From: Planctomycetales bacterium
Lineage (GTDB): Bacteria; Planctomycetota; JAKEIC01
Length of the DNA: 42,221 nt
Reading direction: 5' to 3'
Assembly: GCA_022614695.1 (NCBI GenBank)
Contig: JAKEIC010000200.1
Coordinates: 1-42,221 of the forward strand
The notes under the pieces were generated by a model that saw only the letters and a program-made list of their open reading frames with translations, was not told where the DNA came from and did no database searches. Made by a program: the position numbers and the translations under genes. Shown here in pieces: positions 24,087-32,176 of this stretch (positions are counted from its first letter, which is position 1; each line of letters begins with the position of its first letter).

Positions 24087-25012
24087 CGGGGGGCCACCTC
24101 CCCGTCCTCCTCCACGAAGTCCTGCGCGTCCTCGGGCCGCAGGCCGGCGAGGTCGCCGTGGACGCGACGGTGGGGCTCGGGGGGCATGCAGCCGAGATCG
24201 CGCGACGGATCGCGCCGGGGGGGACCCTCCTCGGGACGGACCTCGATCCGGGGAACCTCGCGTCGGCCGGGCGGCGGATCGGGAGCCCGGCCGGGGTCCG
24301 CCTGGTCCTCGTCCACGAGAACTTCGCCGCTCTCCCGCGGGCGCTCGCCGAGGCAGGGCTCGACGCCGCGGACGTGGTCCTCGCCGACCTCGGCGTCGCG
24401 AGCCCGCACTTGGACGACCCGGCGCGCGGGTTCTCGTACCGGAAACCGGGGCCGCTCGACATGCGGCTGGACCCGACCCGCGGGAGGACGGCGGCCGAGC
24501 TGCTCGCGACGATCCCGGAGCCCGAGCTGGCGCGCGCCCTGCAGGACCTGGGGGACGAGGAGGACGCCGATGCCGTCGCCCGCGAGATCGTCGCGCGACG
24601 CGCCCGCGCCCCGATCGAGACGACCGAGGATCTCGTCCTGGCCGTGTGCCGGGCCCGGGAATTCACGCTGGTCCGGGCCGCCGGGGCGAAGCTCCACCCG
24701 GCGGCGCGGACGTTCCAGGCCCTCCGGATGCTCGTGAACCGCGAGATACCGAACCTCGAGCGGCTCCTCGCCGCGCTCCCGCACGTCCTCCGCCCCGGCG
24801 GGCGAGCCGCCGTCCTCTCGTTCCACAGCGGCGAGGACCGACTCGTGAAGCGCGCGTTCAGGGAAGGACTCGAGACGGGCCTCTACTCCGGCGGAAGCGA
24901 CGAACCGATCCGGCCCTCGGCCGAGGAGTCCCGCCGCAATCCCCGCGCGCGCGCCGCGAAGCTCCGCTGGGTCCGGCGGGCCCCGATGGCCGGGGCGGCG
25001 GAGGCGGGGTAG
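24083..25012 (+). CDS. rsmH: 16S rRNA (cytosine-1402-N4)-methyltransferase RsmH
   Basis: A 309-residue protein, the normal RsmH length. It methylates N4 of C1402 in 16S rRNA at the ribosomal P site using S-adenosylmethionine. Visible motifs are HLPVLLHEVL at the N-terminus, VDATVGLGGHAAEIA and GTDLDPGN for cofactor binding, ADLGVASPHLDDPARGFSY with PLDMRLDP, FQALRMLVNRE and VLSFHSGEDRLVKRAF near the end. The track ORF starts in the wrong place; the GTG at 24083 overlaps the permease stop (GTGA) and begins exactly at the family N-terminus. In most bacteria rsmH sits in the mraZ-rsmH-ftsL-ftsI cluster; none of those genes is here. Confidence 0.96.
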   Translation: MTGGHLPVLLHEVLRVLGPQAGEVAVDATVGLGGHAAEIARRIAPGGTLLGTDLDPGNLASAGRRIGSPAGVRLVLVHENFAALPRALAEAGLDAADVVLADLGVASPHLDDPARGFSYRKPGPLDMRLDPTRGRTAAELLATIPEPELARALQDLGDEEDADAVAREIVARRARAPIETTEDLVLAVCRAREFTLVRAAGAKLHPAARTFQALRMLVNREIPNLERLLAALPHVLRPGGRAAVLSFHSGEDRLVKRAFREGLETGLYSGGSDEPIRPSAEESRRNPRARAAKLRWVRRAPMAGAAEAG

Positions 25013-25015
25013 ACT
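25010..25015 (+). promoter_or_regulatory. -10-like TAGACT overlapping the rsmH stop
   Basis: TAGACT includes the TAG stop of rsmH and ends 9 nt before the ATG at 25025 of the TIG metalloprotease; no ribosome site between. Confidence 0.45.
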
Positions 25016-25024
25016 CGGCGGCCC

Positions 25025-27460
25025 ATGGCCGCGGCGAGACGGGTCGGGGTCCTCGCGCTGGTCGCGGCGCTCGCGGGGGGCACCGCGGCGGCGGGCTGCC
25101 GCAAGAGGGACCGCTCCTCGGAGGCGGCCCCGCCCGCGCCGCCGCCCCCGACCGTCGCCCTCACTTCGGTCTCGCCATCGTCGGGCCCGATCGCGGGCGG
25201 GACCCTGGTCACGCTCGCGGGGACGGGCTTCCAGGCCGGGGCGACCGTCTCGTTCGGCGGCTCTCCCGCCACGTCGTTGACGGTCGTCTCGTCCACCCAG
25301 ATCACGTGCGTGACCCCGCCCGGCCCGGTCGGCCCCGCGAGCGTCACCGTCGTGAATCCCGACGCGACATCGGCGACCCTCGCGAACGGGTTCACCTACG
25401 TCGGCCCGGCGCCGACGCTCGCGTTCGTCGCGCCGACCGCCGGGCCCGCCGCCGGCGGGGCGACCGTGTACCTCACCGGGACGAACTTCGCGGCGGGCGC
25501 GACGGTCTCGATCGGAGGCGCAGCGGCCACGGTCGTGTCGGTCACGCCCACCACGATCCGGGCCGTGACGGGAGCGGGCTCGCTGGGGACCCAGTCCGTC
25601 ACCGTGACGAACCCCGACTCCCAGGCCGCGACTCTCGCCTCGGCCTACACCTACTGGGGCGCCGGGCTCTCGGTCTCGTCGCTCTCCCCGACCTCGGGCC
25701 CGAACACGGGCGGGACGACGATCACGGTCACGGGGAGCGGCTTCGTCTCCGGGGCGATCCTCGAGGTCGGGGGAGTCGCCGCGACCGCCGTCACCGTCCT
25801 CTCCTCGACGCAGATCCGCGGGACGACCGCCGCGCTCAACCCCTTCGGCCCCTACCTCGTGGGGCCCGTGAACGTGGGGGTCCGCAACCCCGACGCGCAG
25901 GGCGCCGTCCTCGTGAACGGGTTCAACGCCCTCGGGACGGCGCCGAGCCTCTCGTCGCTCGCTCCGACCTCGGGGTCCACGGGCGGCGGAACCCTCGTGA
26001 CGCTCACCGGGACGGGGTTCGACCCGGTCGAGGACGGGGGCTTCTCCACCTCGTCGGTCTCGTTCGGGAGCAACGCGGCGACCTTCGTGAACGTCGCCTC
26101 GACCACGACGATCACCTGCTGGACCCCGGCCGGCGCGGCCGGCGCGGTGAACGTGACCGTCACGAACGCCGACGGGCAGGCCTCGACGGTCGCGAGCGGG
26201 TACACCTACGTCGCGGGGCCCGGGATCTCGTCGGTCTCGCCGGCCGGCGGCCCGGGCTCGGGCGGGACGACGATCACGATCTCGGGGACGGGCTTCGCGG
26301 CCGGGGCGACCGTGACCGTCGGGGGAGCGATCGCGACCTCGGTCGCGATCGCTAGTTCCAGCTCGATCACGTGCGTCACGCCCGCGGGGACGCCCGGCAC
26401 GGTCCATGTCACGGTGACGAACCCGGGGCCCGTCTCGACGACCCTCCCCTTCGGGTTCGCCTACGCGAACGGCGTGAACGCGCAGACGGCGCCTTACGTC
26501 TTCGACACCTCGGCCGGTATGGACTGCCGCCGACGCTGGTACGTGAACATGAACCTCGCGAGCTTCCTCAAGGACCTCCAGAACCGCGGGCTCCAGTCGT
26601 GGGGGAGCCCGGGCGACACGACGGCCCCCCCGGCCCCGCTCCCGCTCGTGGACCAGTACGCCCTCGACTGGATGCGGGCCTACGTCCTGCGCACGATCTC
26701 GGTCGTCTACGGGCGGAACCCCGACGGGAGCCGGGTCTCCGGCGCGAGCATCCAGATCTCGTTCGTCGGGCTGCCCCCGGCGACGGGCTCGCGCGGCTGC
26801 GGGACGCCGTCCACCGGCTGGAGCGAGATCTGCTGCGGCGGCTGCAACCCGCAGGGGAGCGGGGGCCCCCACCCCTCCGCGAGCCAGGCCTCGTGCGGCG
26901 GCGGGGCGATCGGGCGCGCCCACTTCGACAACTCCGACACGCTCCCGTGCAACTCCTACGGCGAGTGGACCTGCAACGGGGTCTACCAGGGCTGCTCCGG
27001 GTGCTCCGTGGACATGGGCGTCTTCACGGCGAACATCGGGAACGGCTGGGCGTCCTCCCTCTCGCCCGCCCTCTCCTCGACCGACCAGCAGTACCTCGAC
27101 GGGACGACGACCTCGGGCGCGCGCTACAACGCGGTCCACTCCTTCCTGCAGCAGTTCGCCCGCCGGATCGCGTTCGTCACGGCCCACGAGATCGGCCACG
27201 ACGTGGGACTCTCGGCCAGCGCCGCGCGGGGTCCCTGCACGATCAACCTGACCTCGGGCCAGTGCGGGGCGACGGCGGGCCACAACTCGTGCTGCTCGAC
27301 GAACCTGATGGCCCCCGGGCTCCCGCTCTCGGGGACGTTCACCGACTTCACGCGCGCCCTCGACGGGAACCCGGCCGGTCCGAGCGCGGGCGCCGGCTGC
27401 TCGGCGACGGGCGCCTCGGCGTGGGCGGTCCTGCAGGCGTATTTGGGCGTCTCGCCGTAG
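25025..27460 (+). CDS. TIG-repeat lipoprotein with C-terminal zinc metalloprotease domain
   Basis: An 811-residue surface lipoprotein. The signal peptide ends in a lipobox (TAAAGC, Cys25). Five IPT/TIG domains (about 40-480) share the GGTxVTLxGTGF pattern with the FG-GAP lipoprotein upstream. The C-terminal third is Cys-rich and holds the zinc site AHEIGHDVGLSA (His721, Glu722, His725) and a Met-turn-like NLMAPG (Met762), as in metzincin proteases. The third metzincin ligand, expected right after HDVGLS, is Ala here; a His in GHNSCC just before the Met-turn may replace it. It probably digests or binds extracellular protein. The ATG follows a TAGACT hexamer by 9 nt. Confidence 0.82.
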   Translation: MAAARRVGVLALVAALAGGTAAAGCRKRDRSSEAAPPAPPPPTVALTSVSPSSGPIAGGTLVTLAGTGFQAGATVSFGGSPATSLTVVSSTQITCVTPPGPVGPASVTVVNPDATSATLANGFTYVGPAPTLAFVAPTAGPAAGGATVYLTGTNFAAGATVSIGGAAATVVSVTPTTIRAVTGAGSLGTQSVTVTNPDSQAATLASAYTYWGAGLSVSSLSPTSGPNTGGTTITVTGSGFVSGAILEVGGVAATAVTVLSSTQIRGTTAALNPFGPYLVGPVNVGVRNPDAQGAVLVNGFNALGTAPSLSSLAPTSGSTGGGTLVTLTGTGFDPVEDGGFSTSSVSFGSNAATFVNVASTTTITCWTPAGAAGAVNVTVTNADGQASTVASGYTYVAGPGISSVSPAGGPGSGGTTITISGTGFAAGATVTVGGAIATSVAIASSSSITCVTPAGTPGTVHVTVTNPGPVSTTLPFGFAYANGVNAQTAPYVFDTSAGMDCRRRWYVNMNLASFLKDLQNRGLQSWGSPGDTTAPPAPLPLVDQYALDWMRAYVLRTISVVYGRNPDGSRVSGASIQISFVGLPPATGSRGCGTPSTGWSEICCGGCNPQGSGGPHPSASQASCGGGAIGRAHFDNSDTLPCNSYGEWTCNGVYQGCSGCSVDMGVFTANIGNGWASSLSPALSSTDQQYLDGTTTSGARYNAVHSFLQQFARRIAFVTAHEIGHDVGLSASAARGPCTINLTSGQCGATAGHNSCCSTNLMAPGLPLSGTFTDFTRALDGNPAGPSAGAGCSATGASAWAVLQAYLGVSP

Positions 27461-27473
27461 GGCCGGATCACGC

Positions 27474-28228
27474 TCACGGCGCGAGGCTCTCTCGTCCCCC
27501 CGGGATCGTGAAGCCTTGCCCGGGAAGCCGCTCGAGTAGCTCTCTCCTCGCCCGATCCGAGAGGGCGAGCCCCGGGGGATTGCCCGGGAGTATCCGGACG
27601 ATCCCCATCTCCGCGAGAGGCCCGGCGATCCGCGGGGCGTCGAGATCGGGACGCTCGGCCTCGAGCTCGGCGAAGGAGACGCGTCGCGGACGGACGAGGA
27701 GCAGGCGCAGGAGCTCGGGAGCCCCGCACTCGTCGAGGGGGGGCGGGCGGACCCCGCGGCGGAGCATCCCCCAGCCGTCGCACACCCAGTCGGGCCCGCC
27801 CAGGAGGAGCCCCGTGATCATCTTCAGGAGCGAGCGGAGGGTCTCCGGGGCGAGCGGGTTGATGTTGCTCGCAGCCCCTGTCCCGAGCCAGCCTACCGGG
27901 AGCCCTCCCGCGAGCCCGGCGGCGGCCGCCCCGGGAGCTTCGAGCGTGACGATCTCGTCCGAAACTCCGGCGGTCGTGAACTCGTAGCGTTCGAGCTCGC
28001 GTCGATCCGCCCCCCTCCGCGCCAGCCAGAGCGCGGCGAGGAGTGCGGCCGCGCCCCCGCACGAGGCCCAGAACGGCACGGAGCTGCGCACCCCGCGGGA
28101 ATGGCAAGGGCGACCGACGTGAAACCCCAGAAGAGGATCCCTCCGGCCATCGTGGCCGCGCCCTCCACGATCGCCTCTGAGGCCGAGGATCGCCGTTCCT
28201 TGCCAAGCCAGTCCCGGATCGCGTCCAC
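27474..28228 (-). pseudogene. frameshifted membrane protein gene (unidentified)
   Basis: Two overlapping minus-strand frames together make one sensible protein. The N-terminal part (VDAIRDWLGKERR, then a membrane helix GGILFWGFTSVALAIPAG) breaks at a run of four G (28091-28094 on the plus strand as CCCC) and continues in the other frame as VRSSVPFWASCGGAAALLAA, a second membrane helix. Adding one G restores a 251-residue protein. The C-terminal half is soluble, ends in a winged-helix-like segment (LALSDRARRELLERLPG) and matches no family I know. The GTG start at 28228 is a guess. This could be a real mutation or a homopolymer sequencing error. Confidence 0.6.
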
Positions 28229-28340
28229 CCTCGGCGGGATCGCAACGCCTATGCCGGCCGGCGGCCGCCGGGACCCGACCGCCAGGCGGGCCGTAGTGGC
28301 GGCAGGCGCCCCCAGTAGGCGATCCCCGCCGTCTCCGTGC

Positions 28341-28346
28341 GATAAT
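28341..28346 (+). promoter_or_regulatory. -10-like GATAAT before the SirB1-type gene
   Basis: GATAAT ends 6 nt before the GTG at 28353 and supports that start over the longer ORF in the track. Confidence 0.4.
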
Positions 28347-28352
28347 GCGTCC

Positions 28353-29069
28353 GTGGCCGGGGTCCATCCGTTCGACACCTACTTGCTCGACCGCGACGAG
28401 GATTCGGACATCCGCGTCGCCGAGGCGGCGCTCCTCTTCGCCCGCGACCGGTACCCGGGGCTCGAGCCGGCGCCCTACCTCCGGCGTCTCGATGCGCTCG
28501 CCGAGCGGGTCGGCCGCCTCGGCGCCAGCTCCCCGGAGGACCGGGCGGCCGCGCTCCGGCAGGTCCTGGTCGAGGAGGAGGGCTTCGAGGGGAACCGGCG
28601 GCGCTACTACGACCCGGCGAACAGCTACTTGAACGCGGTCCTCGACCGCAAGCTCGGGATCCCAATCTCGCTCTCCGCCGTCTGGCTCGACGTCGCGCAC
28701 CAGATCGGGTGGCCCTTCGCCGGCGTCGGGCTCCCCGGCCACTTCGTGATCGGGGTCTCCGACGGCTCGGCCGACCTCTGGGTGGACCCCTTCGGCGGCG
28801 GGAGGGCCCTCGGCCGGGCCGCCTGCGAGAAGCTCGTGGCCCGGGCCATCGGCCGGTCCCGCAAGCTCCCCGACGAGGCCTTCGAGACCGTCCCGAACCG
28901 GCTCGTCCTCACCCGGATGCTGAACAACCTGCGGCTCCTCTACCTCGAGCGCGGACACTGGCACGACGCCGCGTGCGCGATCGAAGGGCTGCTCGCGATC
29001 CACCCCGACTCCGATGAGCTGCGCCAGGATCTGCGGACGGCTCGCGTGCGGCACGCGGGGCTGAACTAG
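28353..29069 (+). CDS. SirB1-type transglutaminase-like protein
   Basis: A 238-residue protein of the SirB1/Transglut_core2 family. The core reads SYLNAVLDRKLGIPISLSAV, then GVGLPGHFVIG and DLWVDPFGGG. The C-terminus (LTRMLNNLRLLYLERGHWHD and after) resembles the TPR-like tail of these proteins. Biochemical function is not established; the domain is related to transglutaminase/cysteine-protease folds, but I see no obvious Cys nucleophile at the usual position. The track ORF starts 84 codons early; the GTG at 28353 is chosen because the family sequence (HPFDTYLLDR) starts there and GATAAT lies just upstream. The di-haem lipoprotein follows after 15 bp. Confidence 0.82.
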   Translation: MAGVHPFDTYLLDRDEDSDIRVAEAALLFARDRYPGLEPAPYLRRLDALAERVGRLGASSPEDRAAALRQVLVEEEGFEGNRRRYYDPANSYLNAVLDRKLGIPISLSAVWLDVAHQIGWPFAGVGLPGHFVIGVSDGSADLWVDPFGGGRALGRAACEKLVARAIGRSRKLPDEAFETVPNRLVLTRMLNNLRLLYLERGHWHDAACAIEGLLAIHPDSDELRQDLRTARVRHAGLN

Positions 29070-29084
29070 GCACGGGGGGCACGG

Positions 29085-29900
29085 GTGAGGCACCTCCTCC
29101 TCGCGCTCCTGCTCGCGCCCGCGGCGGCCGCCGGCTGCCGGAGGCCGCTCCCGCCGCCCCCGCTGCCGCCTGCGCCAACGCCGGCGCCCTCGCCCGGGGC
29201 GGACTGGCTCGAGACCTCGCCGCTTCGCGCGGCGATGCGCTCGATGTGGCTCGACTGCGGGGCCGTCCTCTCGGCCGCGGCGGACCCGGACGGCACCTCG
29301 GCCGACGAGATCGAGTGCGCGGCCCGGGACGTCGCCCGCAAGGCGGGCCGGGCCGAGGCGCTCTGGAGGGCCGTCGAGTCGGAGGCGGGACGGCTCGCCC
29401 TCGCCGCCCGATGGGAGCCGCGGGAGCGCACGGCCGACCGGCGCGAGCGGCTCTCCACGGCCTGCTGCGACTGCCACGTCGAGTACTGGCCCGGGCGTCT
29501 GCGCGGGATGACGCCCGGGGTCCTCCGGGCCTGGGCGCGCGGCACCGTGTCCGCGGCGGACGGCGAGGAGAGCCCCCCGCTCGCCCCCGATCCGAACCCC
29601 GTCCAGGAAGCGATGCGGGAGCTCCTGGCGGCGCTCTCCGACTTCGACTCGAGGCTCGGGGCCGGCGACGCGGACGGGGCGGCGTCGGTCGCCGCCTCGG
29701 TCGAGCGCCGGTCCCGGGAGCAGGCGGAGGCTTGGGCCGGGCTCCGGGCCTCGGCCGAGGCGCTCACCGAGCGGGCCCGGACCGAGCCGACCGGGGACTT
29801 CCGCGGACCCTACGAGACGATGGCCGGGCACTGCCGGTCCTGCCACGCCTCCTCGGTCCGCGACCTCCGCGAGCCGCTCAATCCGCCCCGCTGGAGGTAG
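29085..29900 (+). CDS. di-haem cytochrome c lipoprotein
   Basis: A 271-residue lipoprotein (lipobox AAAAGC, Cys18) followed by a Pro-rich linker. It has two c-type haem sites: CCDCH (Cys127, Cys130, His131) in the middle and CRSCH (Cys250, Cys253, His254) near the end, each after a helical segment as in cytochrome c'-like four-helix proteins. It would be anchored in the periplasm as an electron carrier or sensor. The partner is unknown; the exported cytochrome-redoxin protein lies 9 kb away. The GTG start has a GGGGGG ribosome site about 5 nt upstream. Gene order suggests an operon with the SirB1-type gene and the ABC-F gene. Confidence 0.78.
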   Translation: MRHLLLALLLAPAAAAGCRRPLPPPPLPPAPTPAPSPGADWLETSPLRAAMRSMWLDCGAVLSAAADPDGTSADEIECAARDVARKAGRAEALWRAVESEAGRLALAARWEPRERTADRRERLSTACCDCHVEYWPGRLRGMTPGVLRAWARGTVSAADGEESPPLAPDPNPVQEAMRELLAALSDFDSRLGAGDADGAASVAASVERRSREQAEAWAGLRASAEALTERARTEPTGDFRGPYETMAGHCRSCHASSVRDLREPLNPPRWR

Positions 29901-29925
29901 CCGGGACCTCCCGGCGACCGGACGC

Positions 29926-31824
29926 ATGCCGCTTGCCCAACTCGAGAGCGTCGCCAAGGCCTTCGGGGCCCAGAGAGTCCTCGAGGGAGCCTCGATGGAG
30001 GTGGACGAGGACGAGCGCGTGGGTCTGATCGGCGCGAACGGGTCGGGAAAAACCTCGATCCTGCGGCTGCTCGCCGGGGAGATCGAGCCCGAGGCGGGGA
30101 ACGTCGTCCGGCGGAAGGGCCTCCGCGTGGGCTACCTCCCGCAGGTGCCCGACTTCGCGCCGGGGAACGACGTCCTCTCGGAGGCGCTCCGCGTCTTCGA
30201 CGAGGTCCGCCGGATCGAGACGAGGCTCCGGGCGCTCGAGCACGAGATGGCCGCGCCGCGGGACGACGCGCACTTGAGGTCCCTCCTCTCCGAGCACGGG
30301 AGGCTGCAGGAGGACTACGACCGCCGGGAGGGCTGGCGGACCGAAGGGCTCGCCGAGGCGGCCCTCATGGGCCTCGGGCTCGGCGCCGCCGACCTCGGGA
30401 AGGACGTGGGCGCCCTCTCGGGCGGCGAGAAGAACCGGCTGGCGCTCGCGAAGGTCCTGCTCGCCCGGCCCGACCTCCTCCTCCTCGACGAGCCGACGAA
30501 CTTCCTCGACCTCGCCGCGACCGAGTGGCTCGAGGAGTTCCTGCTCGGGGCCCGGGAAGCGCTCCTCCTCGTCACCCACGACCGGCGCCTCCTCGACCGC
30601 GTCGCGACGCGCATCGTCGAGGTCGAGCGCGGCCGCTGCGCGAGCTACCCCGGGAACTTCTCCGCCTACGCCGTGCAGAAGGCCGAGCGGACGCTGGCCG
30701 CGCGGCGGGCCTACGAGAAGCAGAAGGCCTGGCTCGACCACCAGGAGGAGTACATCCGCCGGAGCATCGGCGGCCAGGACGGTTACGTCGCCTACGGCCG
30801 GCGCAAGCGCCTCGAGCGGGTCGAGCGGCTCGAGGCGCCCCGCGAGGAGCGCGAGGTGTCGCTCTCGCTCGGCCAGGGGGCGACCCAGTCCGGGTTCCTG
30901 GTCCTCGAGACCACCGACTTCGCGAAGTCGCTCGGGGGGCGAGAGCTCTTCTCGGGGCTCTCCCTCCGGCTCGAGCGCAGCGAGAGGCTCGGCATCGTCG
31001 GCCCGAACGGCTCCGGGAAGACGACCCTCCTCCGGATCCTGCGGGGCGACCTCGCTCCCGACGCGGGCTCGTTCCGGTTCGGCGCGAACGTGGCGATGGC
31101 GGTCTACGACCAGGAGCACCGGGACCTCGACCTCGGGGCCACGGGGATCGAGAACATCCGCGCCGTCGCCCCCCGCTGGGCGGAGGAGCAGGTGCGCTCC
31201 TGGCTCGGGCGGTTCCTCCTCGGCGAGGACCTCGCCGAGAAGGCGGCCTCGGCTCTCTCCGGCGGCGAGCGGAGCCGCCTCGCGCTCGCGCGGATGATCG
31301 TGTCGCCCGCGAACCTCCTCCTGCTCGACGAGCCCACGAACCACCTCGACGTCTCGGCGCGGGGCGCGCTCGAGGAAGCGCTCGAGGACTGGCCCGGGAC
31401 GCTGGTCGTCGTCTCGCACGACCGGTTCCTCCTGGACCGGCTCGCCACGAGGCTCCTCCTCCTCGGGCCGGGCGGCCCGCGCCTCTTCCCGGGGAACTGG
31501 TCGGAGTGGGTGGAGAAGAGGCGGGCGGAGGAGAGGGCCAAGGCACCGAAGGCCCCGGCCCCGCCGGCGGCGAGGTCCGCGCGAGCCCCGAAGTCCCCCC
31601 CGAAGCCACCGCCCGGGAAGCCCGCGCGGAAGCGCCGCCCCGTCGAGGCGATCGAGAAGGAGATCATCGCCCGCGAGGAGGCGATCGCGCGCCTCCACGC
31701 CGAGATGGCGCTCGAGGAGAATTGCCGGGACGGGGAGAAGATGCGGGCCCTCAAGTCGGAGCTGGACGCGGCCCAGGCGGCTCTCCGTAACCTCGAGTGG
31801 GAGTGGGGGGAGCAGGCGAGGTAG
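29926..31824 (+). CDS. ABC-F family ATPase (Uup/EttA type)
   Basis: A 632-residue soluble protein with two ABC ATPase domains. Domain one has Walker A GANGSGKTS, signature LSGGEKNRLALAK and Walker B LLLLDEPTNFLDL. Domain two has GPNGSGKTT, LSGGERSRLALAR and LLLLDEPTNHLDV. Between them is the charged linker of ABC-F proteins (about 235-300), which reaches into the ribosome. A Lys/Pro-rich stretch and a C-terminal coiled coil (IEKEIIAREEAIARLHAEM) fit the Uup branch. Members act in translation or ribosome quality control, not transport. No membrane segment is present. Confidence 0.92.
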   Translation: MPLAQLESVAKAFGAQRVLEGASMEVDEDERVGLIGANGSGKTSILRLLAGEIEPEAGNVVRRKGLRVGYLPQVPDFAPGNDVLSEALRVFDEVRRIETRLRALEHEMAAPRDDAHLRSLLSEHGRLQEDYDRREGWRTEGLAEAALMGLGLGAADLGKDVGALSGGEKNRLALAKVLLARPDLLLLDEPTNFLDLAATEWLEEFLLGAREALLLVTHDRRLLDRVATRIVEVERGRCASYPGNFSAYAVQKAERTLAARRAYEKQKAWLDHQEEYIRRSIGGQDGYVAYGRRKRLERVERLEAPREEREVSLSLGQGATQSGFLVLETTDFAKSLGGRELFSGLSLRLERSERLGIVGPNGSGKTTLLRILRGDLAPDAGSFRFGANVAMAVYDQEHRDLDLGATGIENIRAVAPRWAEEQVRSWLGRFLLGEDLAEKAASALSGGERSRLALARMIVSPANLLLLDEPTNHLDVSARGALEEALEDWPGTLVVVSHDRFLLDRLATRLLLLGPGGPRLFPGNWSEWVEKRRAEERAKAPKAPAPPAARSARAPKSPPKPPPGKPARKRRPVEAIEKEIIAREEAIARLHAEMALEENCRDGEKMRALKSELDAAQAALRNLEWEWGEQAR

Positions 31825-31839
31825 CAGCACCCGACACGG

Positions 31840-31854
31840 CGATCTGCAAGATCG
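31840..31854. promoter_or_regulatory. short inverted repeat upstream of the small lipoprotein
   Basis: CGATCT-gca-AGATCG, perfect 6-bp arms, 37 bp before the ATG at 31892. It could be an operator or part of a small hairpin; nothing else supports it. Confidence 0.25.
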
Positions 31855-31891
31855 GATGGGGCTCCGTGACATGTGGAGGAAGGGAAGGAGC

Positions 31892-32176
31892 ATGAACAGG
31901 TTCGCTACCGCCGCGCTCGCCGCTGCGCTCGGCGCGGGGACGGGCTGCCGGCTCGCGGAGCGGAAGTACTGGAACTTCCCGGTCACGAGCCAGTTCCTCG
32001 CCGAGGAGGACGTGGGGGGCGGGAACGCGATCGGGGTCGCCGCGATCCTCGCGCTCGGCGGGATCGTGGACGTGGTGATCCTGCCGGTCACCGCGGTCCA
32101 CGACCTGATCGCGCTGCTCTTCCTCGAGGACCAGGGGCCGCTCCGGCGGCGCCCGCCCGAAGGGAGGATCCGATGA
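31892..32176 (+). CDS. small lipoprotein, YceK-like
   Basis: A 94-residue lipoprotein starting MNRFATAALAAALGAG; the upstream part of the ORF is rejected because AAGGAG sits 3-4 nt before this ATG. The lipobox is AGTGC (Cys19). The mature part has a hydrophobic stretch, GIVDVVILPVTAVHDLIALL, reminiscent of the D-x-P-x-S/T-x-x-x-D pattern in YceK-type outer-membrane lipoproteins. Function is unknown. Its stop overlaps the start of the protease gene (ATGA), so the two are coupled. Confidence 0.7.
   Translation: MNRFATAALAAALGAGTGCRLAERKYWNFPVTSQFLAEEDVGGGNAIGVAAILALGGIVDVVILPVTAVHDLIALLFLEDQGPLRRRPPEGRIR

Noticed and set aside
28091-28094. Programmed ribosomal frameshift at the G run
   Set aside because: A single GGGG without a typical slippery heptamer or a visible stimulatory structure is better explained by mutation or sequencing error.
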